From the NCBI GenBank assembly GCA_030267965.1, contig BRYA01000831.1, positions 36,380 to 86,784 on the forward strand: DNA of 50,405 nt. The letters run 5' to 3'. The DNA is from Triparma columacea (lineage: Eukaryota > Sar > Bolidophyceae > Parmales > Triparmaceae). The notes under the pieces are model-generated. The model made no database searches. It saw only the letters and a list, made by a program, of their open reading frames with translations, and was not told the DNA's origin. Made by a program: the position numbers and the translations under genes. Below are positions 9,985 to 19,335 of the stretch, piece after piece (the stretch's first letter is position 1; each line of letters starts with the position of its first letter).

Positions 9985-10801
9985 ATGAAGCTTACACTCA
10001 TTGCCACTCTTATTGCTTCTGCTGGTTTCTGATTTATTCTGTCGAGCCTTTTTCTAGTTGATTAACCTGCCTCTCAACGTACCTTTCGGCGCCCCAAAAT
10101 ACTTTACTAACGGTTACAATATAGTTTCTGCGCTGGACTGCCCGGAGCTCTCGCTCCCGTCGGTAACTTTGGTGAGTAAAAGTGATCTGCGCCGTCTGGG
10201 TCGGGTCGAGTCATAGAAGGAGTCAGAATTTCAAAACCCTAACTTTTAGGCCTTTCTACTCTAACTCTACTAACATGCCAAAACGAATAAATTTCATGAC
10301 GCAGATCCCCTAGGTTTCCTAGATGGAGCTGATGAGAGTCAGTGCAAGCGCTTCAGAGAGGCCGAGCTCACGCACGGGCGTGTTTCCATGCTCGCCTTCC
10401 TCGGCTTCCTCATCGGCGAGAAGGTTGAGGGCTCCAGCTTCCTCTTCGACTCTCAGATCTCGGGCCCTGCCATCAACCACTTTGCCCAGGTTCCCTCGCC
10501 TTTCTGGGAAGTTCTCGTTCTTGCCATCGGCGTTGCTGAGGTCTTTAGGGCCCAGGTTGGATGGGTCTCGCCCCTCGACTCCGACGAGAAGTTCCTCCTC
10601 CGCGACGACTACACCCCCGGAGACATTGGCTTCGACCCCCTCGGGCTCCGCCCCGAGGACCCCGAGGAGTTCGAGGCCATGCAGACGAAGGAGCTCCAAC
10701 ACTGCCGTCTCGCCATGCTCGCCGCGGCAGGATTCGTCGCGCAGGAGCTCGTCGACGGGCAGACCATCATCCAGCACTTGACGGGGGCTGTTCAAGCTTA
10801 A
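9985..10801 (+). CDS. fucoxanthin-chlorophyll-type LHC protein 2
   Basis: Three exons. Exon 1 is 9985..10024 ([13 protein letters not shown], a bipartite presequence start) and exon 3 is 10305..10801. Exon 2 ends at 10171, but its start is ambiguous. The acceptor at 10123-10124 lies 12-13 bp after a TACTAAC branch site and would restore the expected [18 protein letters not shown], but it does not match the exon 1 phase. The acceptor ending at 10147 is in phase and gives [11 protein letters not shown] with 186 residues. Downstream, [11 protein letters not shown], helix A ([19 protein letters not shown]) and helix C ([15 protein letters not shown]) are clear, as is [10 protein letters not shown] Cys replaces the usual Gly in helix C. 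It binds pigment in the plastid antenna. A 39-bp direct duplication covers the stop codon. Confidence 0.88.
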
Positions 10802-10846
10802 GTGTTAATCCAGCATTTGACGGGGGCTGTTCAAGCTTAAGTGTAT
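10769..10846 (+). repeat. 39-bp direct duplication over an LHC stop codon
   Basis: Two adjacent 39-bp copies (10769-10807 and 10808-10846) with very few differences. Copy 1 holds the last codons and stop of LHC gene 2; copy 2 is 3' UTR. Confidence 0.9.
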
Positions 10847-11180
10847 GTAGAATGTTCTCTAAACCGGGGAAGGTCAGTCGAGAAAGATTTTTGTCTTTGT
10901 AGTTTGAAAAGCCTTTAGCCATTTTAATTCTTTGGGTGTTAGTATGACGTACGATGAGGACTAGCCGTAAGATAAATCTCATGCAGTCGTCATCTGACGT
11001 TAGACTTCCCTCGTCGTACACAGATTCTCTCCCCCGGGTTATAAGGAAATCCATGAAGGACGACTAAGGCATTGGGAGAGAAAGATCCAAAAAAGGGGTG
11101 GAACGTTGGATTTTGAAAGTACAACAACAAACTTCGACCTTTATCAACACGTCGTCAATCCTCCCCCCTCCCCTCTCCTC
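10847..11180. other. intergenic, nothing recognised
   Basis: 3' flank of LHC gene 2 and of the converging hypothetical gene. No gene or RNA recognised. Confidence 0.4.
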
Positions 11181-11729
11181 CTACTTCTTCCTCTCCTCAA
11201 CCTCCTCCTTCTTCCTCTCCTCAACCTCCTCCTTCTTCCTCTCCTCAACCTCCTCCTTCTTCCTCTCCTCAACCTCCTTTTCCTCTTCCCTATTCTCAAG
11301 TTGAAATCCGCACCACTTGTTCTCATCAACAACACCCTCACCCCAACCTACACCTTCACCCCAACCCTTCTTAACCTCCTTCATCCGACGACGTATTTCA
11401 CCTAGTTCCTCGAACGTGTATGTTTGCATGATGTAGTGTCTGTGTATTGTAGATCTAGATGAAGATGGTGGGAAGGGATTATCGAATGATGATGTGGACA
11501 AAAATGAAGGGGGGAGGATTAAGTAACCTGTTTTAGTATCGTGGGGAGGAAGGGGGGGGGGAGGAGAGGATGTTGAGGTGGAGGGGGGGGGAGGAGAGGA
11601 TGTTGAGGTGGAGATTAGGTTGAGAATAAGAAGGAGGGGTAGAAGGATTGAGATGGGGGATGATGAGAGGTGGGATATTGAGGGAGATGTCGATGGTGTT
11701 GTCGAGGGAGGCCTCATTTTATGCCTCAT
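11181..11729 (-). CDS. hypothetical secreted-type protein with EEVEERKK repeats
   Basis: Single open frame, 182 residues; a second Met at codon 5 is an equally good start. The N-terminal region is Ser/Thr/Pro-rich with a strong hydrophobic stretch (ISILLPLLLILNLIS) that could be a signal anchor. A middle segment, HRHYIMQTYTFEELGEIRRR through DENKWCGFQLENR, has ordinary coding character. The C-terminus is about four copies of EEVEERKK encoded by a 24-bp tandem repeat. A second short repeat (about 37 bp, two copies, near 11550-11615) encodes the Pro-rich stretch. No family recognised. The repeat-rich composition makes this a cautious call. Confidence 0.45.
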   Translation of the reverse strand: MRHKMRPPSTTPSTSPSISHLSSSPISILLPLLLILNLISTSTSSPPPPSTSTSSPPPPLPPHDTKTGYLILPPSFLSTSSFDNPFPPSSSRSTIHRHYIMQTYTFEELGEIRRRMKEVKKGWGEGVGWGEGVVDENKWCGFQLENREEEKEVEERKKEEVEERKKEEVEERKKEEVEERKK

Positions 11730-11889
11730 TTTTCGAGATAAATGCGTTTGAATGGGACCGAATGTCTTTAAATTTCACTCAATTTTGTGCGAATTGATCA
11801 TATAGTTCTTAAACCCCTTATTTAGACCTATTTCTTGGGACCCTTCCCAGATTTAGGGCAATTAATTGAGGGATTGAGGGAGATTATTT
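11730..11889. other. intergenic between divergent genes
   Basis: AT-rich spacer between the hypothetical gene and the conserved leader of zinc-finger gene 1; nothing recognised. Confidence 0.3.
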
Positions 11890-12069
11890 CAGTTACAAAA
11901 CCCCGCGATTTTGATACCAGCGGTGTTGTACCGATTTCATTAACGGTTTCCCTCACTTCCCTCGTCTCGCGATCCTCCTCATTTTGGGATCTACAAGTGC
12001 TTGCCACTAACATCCCTGGAAGATCTCACTCACTAAAAAGCAATTTTCATGGAGGTTCAGGGCACGGTA
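11890..12069 (+). promoter_or_regulatory. conserved leader of zinc-finger gene 1
   Basis: About 180 bp recognisably shared with the other four zinc-finger genes. Shared landmarks are CGATCCTCCTCATTTTGG, then GTGCTTGCCACTAACATCCC, GGAAGATCT, and a GGTAATG at the ancestral start. This is the most diverged copy. It probably holds core promoter and 5' UTR. Confidence 0.6.
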
Positions 12070-13275
12070 ATGAGGAACTTGGCGAAGATAGAGGAGACAA
12101 CAACGAAGGAGGAGAGGAACAGGGTGAAAATTGAGCTTCCTAACGGTTATGGTGAGGTTGATCAGGCAGGTTGCAAGGTGGAGGATGTTGAGGGTGATAG
12201 TAGCTTTGAGGAATGGGGGGGAGGTGGAGTAGGGGAGTTCGTTTGCTTGTATAGTGACGAAGAGGAAGAGGAGGAGGATAAGAAAGAAGGGGAGGAAGAG
12301 GACGTTGGAGGGGGAAAGGGGGGGAGAGGCGCTTTGTTTTGTGGGGTGTGTAAGGAGGAGGAGGGGAGGGAGGAGGATGAAGTGGATTTGTGTTCGATCG
12401 ACTCTAACAGCGACGACAGCGAAGAGGAGGAGGGAGGGGATGGGGAGGAGGAGGAGGACAACGACGAGGATGAGGATGAGGAGCTAGTCTCGATTGATGA
12501 GGATAGTGATGAAGAGGCAGAAGTCGAAGAGCAAGCTGTGGGTAGTATGAGGGATGAGAAGAAGTTTGTTTGTAGTGAACCTGGATGCAGCTACAGGACA
12601 AACTGGAAAACTAGCCTCAAGAGGCATCGTGCAAGTATTCACAATGAAAACGTGACCTGGCACCACTGTGAAGACTGCGACTACAAAGCGAAGCAAAAAG
12701 GCACTCTCAAGCAGCATCGCGCATTCATCCACAATAAAAACGTGACCTGGCACCACTGTGAGAACTGCGACTTCAAAACCAAACAAAAAAGCAAACTCAA
12801 GCGGCATCGCGCAGATGCACACAACGAAGGCGTGACCTGGCACCACTGTGAAGACTGCGACTACAAAGCCAAGCAAAAAGGTCACCTCAAGCGGCATCGC
12901 GCAGATGTACACAATGAGAACGTGATCTGGCACCACTGTGAGGACTGCGACTACAAAGCGAAGCTCAAAGGCAATCTCATGATGCATCGCGCATTGATCC
13001 ACAATAAAAACGTGACCTGGCACCACTGCGAAGACTGCGACTACAAAGCGAAGCTCAAAGGCAATCTCAAGATGCATCGCGCATTGATCCACAATGAAAA
13101 CGTGACCTGGCACCACTGTGAGGACTGCGACTACAAAGCGAAGCACAAAGGTCATCTCAAACGACATCGCGCAGATGTACACAATAAAAATGTGATCTGG
13201 CACCACTGTGACGACTGCGACTACAAAGCGAAGCAAAAATGCTCTCTCAACAGGCATGTCGCCTCAATGCACTAA
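12049..13275 (+). CDS. C2H2 zinc-finger protein 1, eight fingers
   Basis: Single exon, 408 residues. The start at 12049 is used here; an in-frame ATG at 12070 sits where three of the paralogues start and may be the real one. The N-terminal half holds a conserved motif (RVKIELPNGYGEVDQAGCKVE), a CGVC pair, and long Asp/Glu runs typical of an acidic regulatory region. The C-terminal half is eight fingers every 30 residues: the first C-x4-C-x12-H-x4-H, the others C-x2-C-x12-H-x4-H with the CDYKAK core, joined by NENVTWHH rather than TGEKP. Helix positions -1, 2, 3 and 6 read QGTQ, QSKR, QGHR, LGNM, LGNM, HGHR, QCSR for fingers 2-8. It should be nuclear and bind DNA; the target is unknown. Tandem paralogue follows 380 bp downstream. 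Confidence 0.93.
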   Translation: MEVQGTVMRNLAKIEETTTKEERNRVKIELPNGYGEVDQAGCKVEDVEGDSSFEEWGGGGVGEFVCLYSDEEEEEEDKKEGEEEDVGGGKGGRGALFCGVCKEEEGREEDEVDLCSIDSNSDDSEEEEGGDGEEEEDNDEDEDEELVSIDEDSDEEAEVEEQAVGSMRDEKKFVCSEPGCSYRTNWKTSLKRHRASIHNENVTWHHCEDCDYKAKQKGTLKQHRAFIHNKNVTWHHCENCDFKTKQKSKLKRHRADAHNEGVTWHHCEDCDYKAKQKGHLKRHRADVHNENVIWHHCEDCDYKAKLKGNLMMHRALIHNKNVTWHHCEDCDYKAKLKGNLKMHRALIHNENVTWHHCEDCDYKAKHKGHLKRHRADVHNKNVIWHHCDDCDYKAKQKCSLNRHVASMH

Positions 13276-13455
13276 AATCCAGTACGTTTATAAAACAAAA
13301 TATATGCAGATTCATTCCCGAATCACCCCCTTCCTCCCCCGATCGTCGCCCCGTCGCTCCCTCTTGTCCCAATAAAGTTTCTTTGTTGGAAAAAAGAAAA
13401 GTGGGACGTCTCTTGACATTTTCTTCAAAAGCAACCAGCAAGTTTCTTTCTCTGT

Positions 13456-13640
13456 AGTTATTTCCTTGGGTTATCGTTTTCAAACCCTTTGATTTTGACA
13501 TTTACGGGTATTGCCGTATTTCATTAACGATTTACCTCAGTTTTCATCGCGATCCTCCTCATTTTGGATCTGCAAGTGCTTGCCACTAACTCCCTGGAAG
13601 ATCTAGGCCATTTTCAGGGAGCTCCAGGGTACGATAAGGA
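13456..13640 (+). promoter_or_regulatory. conserved leader of zinc-finger gene 2
   Basis: Copy of the shared zinc-finger leader, with the TTTCCTTGGGTTATCG box, the TTGCCACTAAC box and the CCATTTTCAGGGAGCTCCAG box. At the end, the ancestral GGTAATGAGTGAC start is changed to CGATAAGGAGGAAC, so the ATG is lost. Confidence 0.65.
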
Positions 13641-13654
13641 GGAACTTGGAGAAT

Positions 13655-14839
13655 ATGGGGGAGACAACAACGAAGGAAGAGAGGAGTAGGGTGAAAATTG
13701 AGCTTCCTAGCGGTTATGGTGAGGTTGATCAGGCTGGTTGCAAGGTGGAGGATGTTGAGGGTGAGAGTAGCTTTGAGGAGGAATGGGGGAGAGGCGGTGT
13801 GGGGGAGTTCGTTTGCTTGTACAGTGACGAAGAGGAAGAGGAGGAGCAGGAGAAAGAAAGGGAGGTAGAGGCGGAAGGCTCATTGCTTTGTGGGGTGTGT
13901 AAGGAGGAGGAGGGTAGTGAGGAGGATGAAGTGGATTTGTGTTCGATCGACTCTAACAGCGACGACAGCGAAGAGGATGAGGGGGAGGATGGGGAGGATG
14001 ACGACGACGACGAGGAGGAGGAGGACGAGGATCTAGTCTCGATTGATGAGGATAGTGACGAAGAGGCAGAAGTCGAAGAGCAAGCTGTGGGTAGTATGAA
14101 GGATGGGAAGAAGTTCGTTTGTAGTAAGCGTGGATGCAGCTACAGGACAAACTGGAAACATTGCCTCAAGCAGCATCGTGCAAGTATTCACAATGAAAAC
14201 GTGACCTGGCACCAATGCGAGGACTGCGCCTACAAAACGAAGCTCAAAGGCTCTCTCAAGCAGCATCGCGCATTCATCCACAATGAAAACGTGACCTGGC
14301 ACCACTGTGAGGACTGCGACTACAAAGCGAAGCGAAAAGGCGAACTCAAACAGCATCGTGCATTCATCCACAACAAAAACGTGACCTGGCACCACTGCGA
14401 AGACTGCGACTACAAAGCCAAGCACAAAGGCTCTCTCAAGAGGCATCGCGCATTGATCCACAATGAAAACGTGACCTGGCACCACTGTGAAGACTGCGAC
14501 TACAAAGCGAAGCAAAAAGGCCAACTCAAGAAGCATCGCGCATACATCCACAATGAAAATGTGATCTGGCACCACTGTGAAGACTGCGACTACAAAGCGA
14601 AGCAAAAAGCCAACCTCAAGAAGCATCGCGCATTGATCCACAATGAAAACGTGACCTGGCACCACTGTGAGGACTGCGACTACAAATCGAAGCAAAAATG
14701 TAATCTCAAGAAGCATCGCGCAGATATCCACAATGAAAATGTGACCTGGCACCACTGCGAAGACTGCGACTACAAAGCGAAGCACAAAGGCTATCTCAAG
14801 AAGCATCGCGCATTGATCCACAATAAAAACCTGACCTGA
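13655..14839 (+). CDS. C2H2 zinc-finger protein 2, truncated paralogue
   Basis: The ATG used by its paralogues is destroyed, so I start at the next in-frame ATG (MGETTTKEERSR), losing about nine residues; 394 residues. Acidic N-terminal region and CGVC pair as in gene 1, then eight fingers. In the linker after finger 8, the Trp codon of the usual NENVTW is TGA, ending translation at 14837-14839. The frame beyond stays open to 14914 and would encode a ninth finger ending HVASMH, exactly the family's normal C-terminus. So this copy has lost its original start and its last finger. It may still make a functional eight-finger protein, or be an early pseudogene. Contact residues still differ between fingers as in gene 1. 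Confidence 0.85.
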   Translation: MGETTTKEERSRVKIELPSGYGEVDQAGCKVEDVEGESSFEEEWGRGGVGEFVCLYSDEEEEEEQEKEREVEAEGSLLCGVCKEEEGSEEDEVDLCSIDSNSDDSEEDEGEDGEDDDDDEEEEDEDLVSIDEDSDEEAEVEEQAVGSMKDGKKFVCSKRGCSYRTNWKHCLKQHRASIHNENVTWHQCEDCAYKTKLKGSLKQHRAFIHNENVTWHHCEDCDYKAKRKGELKQHRAFIHNKNVTWHHCEDCDYKAKHKGSLKRHRALIHNENVTWHHCEDCDYKAKQKGQLKKHRAYIHNENVIWHHCEDCDYKAKQKANLKKHRALIHNENVTWHHCEDCDYKSKQKCNLKKHRADIHNENVTWHHCEDCDYKAKHKGYLKKHRALIHNKNLT

Positions 14840-14914
14840 TACCACTGTGAGGACTGCGACTACAAAACCAAACAAATTGTCAATCTCAAACGACATGTCG
14901 CCTCAATGCACTAA
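14840..14914 (+). pseudogene. orphaned ninth finger of zinc-finger gene 2
   Basis: In frame with the upstream gene after the TGA: C-x2-C-x12-H-x4-H and the family ending VASMH followed by TAA. It shows the TGA is a recent nonsense change. Confidence 0.85.
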
Positions 14915-15166
14915 AATCCGCTGGTCCTTCACAAAAAAAGTCGCCCTTTCTTTTATAGATCGCCCTTCTCTTTTCAACCGCAAGGACTGGTCTTTACACG
15001 AGGACTGGTCCCAACAACTTCAGACCAAACTCCAAAACAGGGTTTGGGTCTGAAATTGGTCACCTTCAAGGAATTTTTCTTCCAATCCTTCCTGATTACG
15101 CTAGATTAGTCTACACTACAAACAGTACGCTACATCCCAAATAATTCCAACCCTCCCTGTCCTTCA

Positions 15167-17090
15167 ATGGGTCCATTTGTCCCTTTACACACCCCTTCTC
15201 TCCCCCCCCCCACCCTATCGGCCTCTGGTCTCCGTTCAAATAGCTCTCTTCTTCCTCCTTATCTCTACTCTCTCGGTTGTTCACTCCGTATGTACAACTC
15301 CAAGTACCCTACGAAGGTAATAGGATGCATGATAACAGCTAGTCATAACGTATGGTGGGATAATGGGGTTAAAGTTACTATAGACGGGGAGATACCTTCA
15401 CAGGAGGAGGAGGATATTATAAAGGACGGTATGGCTAGGTGTATGGAGGGGGGTATGGACGGGGGTATGGACGGGGGTACGGATAGAGGTATGGAAGAGG
15501 AGGGTAACCATAACTATAAGCACACAAACACACTTGTTCTTGGATGGGACAACAGATACTCAAGCCCATATCTTGTGTCTGTTATATCACTAGGTTGGGC
15601 TGGTCCTGTTAGGACGGTTGGACTATGCTCTACCCCGGTGCTGCACTGGTGCGCTGAGGTTGGGGGGGTGGGGGGGAGGGATGGAGGGAGGGATGTCAAC
15701 ATGTGGTGCGAGGAGTTTGGAGGGGCTTTCAGGGAGGTGAGGAAAAAAGGGAGGAGAGGACCAAAGCACGGAACTGATGGATCGAGATAATCACTGCGCA
15801 AGTCAACGCACGCATCACTCAACGCTTCTCTCATTGCATCACTTAACTCACCTTTCCCCAATCCCCCCCACTCCCCCCAATCCCAACCTCGCTTAGTTTA
15901 TGTCTCTCGTAAAGCCCTTCGGTCCCACCACCACCGTGAACGTCGACTGCGCCATGGGTTCCGCTTCCACCCTCCTCCCCTCCCTCCTCCCTCACCTCGC
16001 CCCCTACCTAAACCTCAACCTCCTCAACGTCTACCCCCCCTCCACCTCAGGAGCCGTCGTAAACACGAGGCTAAACAACCGCTGCGGCTCAGAGCACGTG
16101 CAGAACTCAAGATCTACGCCCAAGGTTTACAACGGGGACCCAAGGAACTGGTCGGGGATGTCGGCAAGCGTAGACGGGGACGTTGATAGGATCGTTTTCT
16201 TCAGCAAGGGACGGGGGGACGGTACGGAGGTCAAGCTTTACGACGGGGACAGGGTAAACTCACTCCTAACGAAGTGGATTGTGGAGACTACGAAGGGGGA
16301 GATGTGGGGGGGAGGAAAGGACGTTAGGGTTGGCGCGGTGCAGACGGCTTACGCTAACAGCAATAGCACCAAGTTCCTGAAGAAACTAGGGGTGGAGTGT
16401 AATGTCGTTAAAACGGGAGTCAGGTGAGTAGGGGGATGTGGGGGGGTAACGAAGAAAGAAAGCAATAAACACCGTTTGTAGGAGGAGATTATGACCAAGG
16501 TTCCTTTAAAAATACTTAACGTCTACTACCTCCCCCCCCCCAACTTTAGGTACCTCCACCACTGCGCAAGCCGCTACGACGTCGGCGTGTACTTCGAGCC
16601 CAACGGTCACGGTACAGTCCTCTTCGGTACCTCCTTCTCCTCCTGGCTTGACTCACGTTCTAACGCAGAGTCCACCCTCCCGTACTGGGTGGAGGCGATG
16701 AGGGCGACGAAGAGACTCTGCAACCAGCTGGTAGGGTGCGCGGTAAGCGACCTCCTAGTTGTGACGGGTGTACTCGAAGCTACCGGAGGGGGTTGGGAGG
16801 GATTTTACAAAGACGTTACCACGACTATTACCAAGGTTAGGGTTCTGGATAAGGGGGTACTCAAGTGCAACCACAACGAGACTAAGGTGGTGGAACCTAG
16901 GGGCATGCAGGGGGAGCTGGACGAAATAATGAGGAAGGGGGAGGGGAGGGTTTTCGTAAGAGCTAGCAACACGGAGGATGTGGTCAGGGTATTCGCAGAA
17001 ACTGAACGGGGGGAGGGGCAATGTAAGAACCTCGCGGAGGAAGTTGAAAGGGTCGTTTTGAAGTGGTGCGGGGCTAGGAGCAAAATGTAG
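15167..17090 (+). CDS. phosphoacetylglucosamine mutase (PGM3/AGM1-like)
   Basis: Three exons, join(15167..15736, 15897..16423, 16550..17090), 545 residues, close to the family length. The enzyme converts GlcNAc-6-P to GlcNAc-1-P on the way to UDP-GlcNAc, needed for glycans and chitin-like polymers. Visible motifs: ITASHN with the phosphorylated Ser at residue 59; LVLGWDNRYSS; the metal loop DGDVDR at 283-288; VQTAYANSNST; the sugar loop EPNGHGT at the start of exon 3; and a C-terminal phosphate loop RASNTED. The usual forms are YGTAGFR, DGDADR and RPSGTED, so this protein has ASGLR, a Val and RASNTED; the last change could affect phosphate binding. A Gly/Met/Asp repeat insertion (GGMDGGMDGG) sits around residue 90. 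The N-terminus is short and Pro-rich; an upstream exon is possible. Confidence 0.9.
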
Positions 17091-17527
17091 TTATTTATAA
17101 TTTGCAGTATCTTTTCAAACTTTAATTTAACCGAAACAGGACGACAACGGGACGACACAAACGTAAACAATGATGGCAAAGACGCTCCCGTTGTACCATT
17201 TTATCATCGTTCATTTTAAAACGAACGAAACGGCGAGTTCGGCTCCCCTATTCAAGGAAAGAAAAAGGAAAGAAAAGCCAAATGTGTGATTGAAGTGTTT
17301 CTCTTCCGTTTGAGAACTTTGAGGAACGATGATGCAGCCTACCTTGCTCGCAAACAAATCGCCTTTCACGACTGAAAAGAAAAGAAAACGAGAATTCCAC
17401 CCCGTAACACCCACCTCACCTCGGCACGCCTTGAGCTAAAACCCAAGTGAACAAGGTCTAATTATCCTCCAAGGTCCTCTTTACCAACTTCACCTCCCCG
17501 CCATCGTTTCTTGTTGCTTGAAAACAA
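17091..17527. other. intergenic, nothing recognised
   Basis: 437 bp between the mutase stop and the next start. No coding exon, RNA gene or repeat recognised. Confidence 0.4.
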
Positions 17528-18195
17528 ATGAGCTTCAACATCGTAACCTGCTCCGACAACCGCGGGAAGAGAACGGCGCCCCGCCACATCGGCCAGTGGA
17601 CTTCAGCGCCCGGGGTATCATTCCTAACCCAACCTAACTTAGACTGCATGGCAAGCATTTCTACAACAGCCGGTGGGGGGATGGTGGATGACCTGGGGGA
17701 GGGGAACGGTGGACCCATGATGGGTTGGAGTGATTACTTCGATGAGAACACCATTAGTTTCGCACTTGAGGGTGACGTGAATGAGGCTGGGGATGATGAT
17801 AAACTTGAAGGTGAGTCAAGAGAAGTTGAAGAGGTGGAGAAAGGGGGGGTGGGGAGGGAGGGGGGTGGCGAAAGACCTATGCACGCCGCTACAAATTCAA
17901 GTCTAACCCTTACATTCCTCTCCTTGTAGACCTCTTCACAGACGGTGACTTAGACTGCATCTTAGATAATGACAAGACTTCCGACGCTTGGTCCGTCCAG
18001 GGTTCCGTCGTCTCCTTGGAGGTCGGTGTCCCTTCATCTGCTGCTTCTCTGTTACCGTCCATGCCACTCAAAAGCTTCAGCCTCGAGGAGGGCGTGGTGA
18101 CACCGGAGCACCCAGACTGCACGGAGGAGGCGGGGGGGGACGACATGGGAGCCTTTGGGGACGAGATTTTGATGGGGCTTATGGATATGGAGTAG
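17528..18195 (+). CDS. small acidic hypothetical protein
   Basis: Two exons, join(17528..17810, 17930..18195), phase 1, 182 residues. Exon 1 encodes MSFNIVTCSDNRGKR, then a segment with WSDYFDENTISFALEGD. Exon 2 encodes a very acidic part (DLFTDGDLDCILDNDK) and ends GDEILMGLMDME. No membrane segment, signal or known domain is seen. Acidic stretches with interspersed bulky hydrophobics (LFTDGDLDCIL, DEILMGLMDM) resemble transcription activation segments, but that is only a compositional remark. Frame continuity across a GT-AG intron supports a real gene. It converges on the LRR cluster. Confidence 0.6.
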
Positions 18196-18329
18196 TAGGG
18201 AGAAAGGGGGGGAAGATGGGGGCCCAGAACATAGAAGGCGGAGAGAAGGAGGAAGGGAGGAAGGGGTGAAACCGTTTTTGTAACGTCGAAGGTTAACCGT
18301 AAACCATTTTTGATACGAAAGAATGAATG

Positions 18330-19280
18330 TTACAGAAACTCCAGAATTACTCTCCACAAGACTTTCGGAATCTTCTCGCGTGTTTCGGTTAACCTAAGCG
18401 GAGCTTCGTCCTTTCGTTTCCTCTTCAGACTATCCGGTCCACTGGGTTGATTCTCCACGTGATCCCAGGTTCCCTTGAGGCACAGCAGAGCGTTGACGCG
18501 TTCCATCACAGCGGGTTTGCGGCGCCACCTGTAATGGAGGAGGTCCGGGACAGTCGGCAGATTTTTATCAGCGGCGGCAGAGATTAGGGCGGTGCAGCCC
18601 AAGAAGCAGTTTGGACCGATGGAGACAGTAGGAGATAGACTGAGTTTCGTCAGGGCGGAGCAATCCCTGAAGGCCCCGTTGAAGGCGCAATCGCCAATCG
18701 ACGTCACTGAGTCCGGGATTGTGATGGCCTCGAGGGAGGAGCATAATTCGAAGGCGCCATTGCCGATCGTCGTCACTCCTTCCGGGATTGTGATGGCTAC
18801 GAGGGAGGAGCATTCAGAGAAGGCGTAAGCTTCAATTGTCGTCACTCCATCCGGGATGGTGATGGCCGTGAGGGAGGAGCATGCTTCGAAGGCGCGATGG
18901 TTAATTGTCGACACTCCGTCCGGGATGGTGATGGCCGCGAGAGAAGAGCATCCGTCGAAGGCACCAGCGTAAATAGACGTTACTGAGTCCGGGATGTTGA
19001 TAGCCGTGAGGGAAGAGCAGTCCCAGAAGGCTTCAACGCCAATCGTCGTCACTCCGTCTGGTAATGTGACAGCCGTGAGGGAGTAGCATCCAGAGAAGGC
19101 GCTTTGGCCAATTGTCGTCACTCCGTCTGGGATGGTGATGGCCGTGAGGGATTCGCATCCCCAGAAGGCGCCATCGCCAATCGACGTCACTCCTTGTGCA
19201 AAAGTCACTTCTGTGAGTTCAGTATCGTCTCTGAAGGTCCCTATCTCGCCTGTGCCATAGTATACTGCTGTTTTGGTCAT
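18330..19280 (-). CDS. BspA-type LRR protein A (short N-terminus)
   Basis: Single exon, 316 residues from the first ATG (MTKTAVYYGTGEIGTF). An N-terminal repeat starting ELTEVTFAQGVTSIGDGAF is followed by about seven 23-residue repeats of the pattern CSSLTAITIPDGVTTIGxxAFxx, then a degenerate CSALTKLSLSP cap and the family C-terminal domain (LLCLKGTWDHVENQPSG, a basic KRKRKDE, ending IPKVLWRVILEFL). In the last repeat AFNGAFRD shows a fused, shortened unit. LRR_5/BspA repeats form a solenoid for protein binding; partner unknown. No signal peptide; the basic cluster suggests a nucleus or cytosol location. It lacks the Asp-rich N-terminus of B, C, E and F. It is the most diverged of the six (LKRKRKDEAPLRLTET). 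Confidence 0.9.
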   Translation of the reverse strand: MTKTAVYYGTGEIGTFRDDTELTEVTFAQGVTSIGDGAFWGCESLTAITIPDGVTTIGQSAFSGCYSLTAVTLPDGVTTIGVEAFWDCSSLTAINIPDSVTSIYAGAFDGCSSLAAITIPDGVSTINHRAFEACSSLTAITIPDGVTTIEAYAFSECSSLVAITIPEGVTTIGNGAFELCSSLEAITIPDSVTSIGDCAFNGAFRDCSALTKLSLSPTVSIGPNCFLGCTALISAAADKNLPTVPDLLHYRWRRKPAVMERVNALLCLKGTWDHVENQPSGPDSLKRKRKDEAPLRLTETREKIPKVLWRVILEFL

Positions 19281-19335
19281 TTGGGGAAGGGGAGAGTCCC
19301 AGGGTTGAGAGGATCTTTTCACCTATTTGCGAGCT

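Noticed and set aside
12484..13257. Long minus-strand open frames antisense to the zinc-finger arrays, reading as hydrophobic repeats (FVVAVLTVVPGHVFIVD); likewise at 14033-14896, 31500-32093, 32868-33551 and 34308-34721
   Set aside because: They follow from the codon makeup of the 90-bp finger repeat read backwards; they track the fingers exactly and have no start, leader or family of their own.
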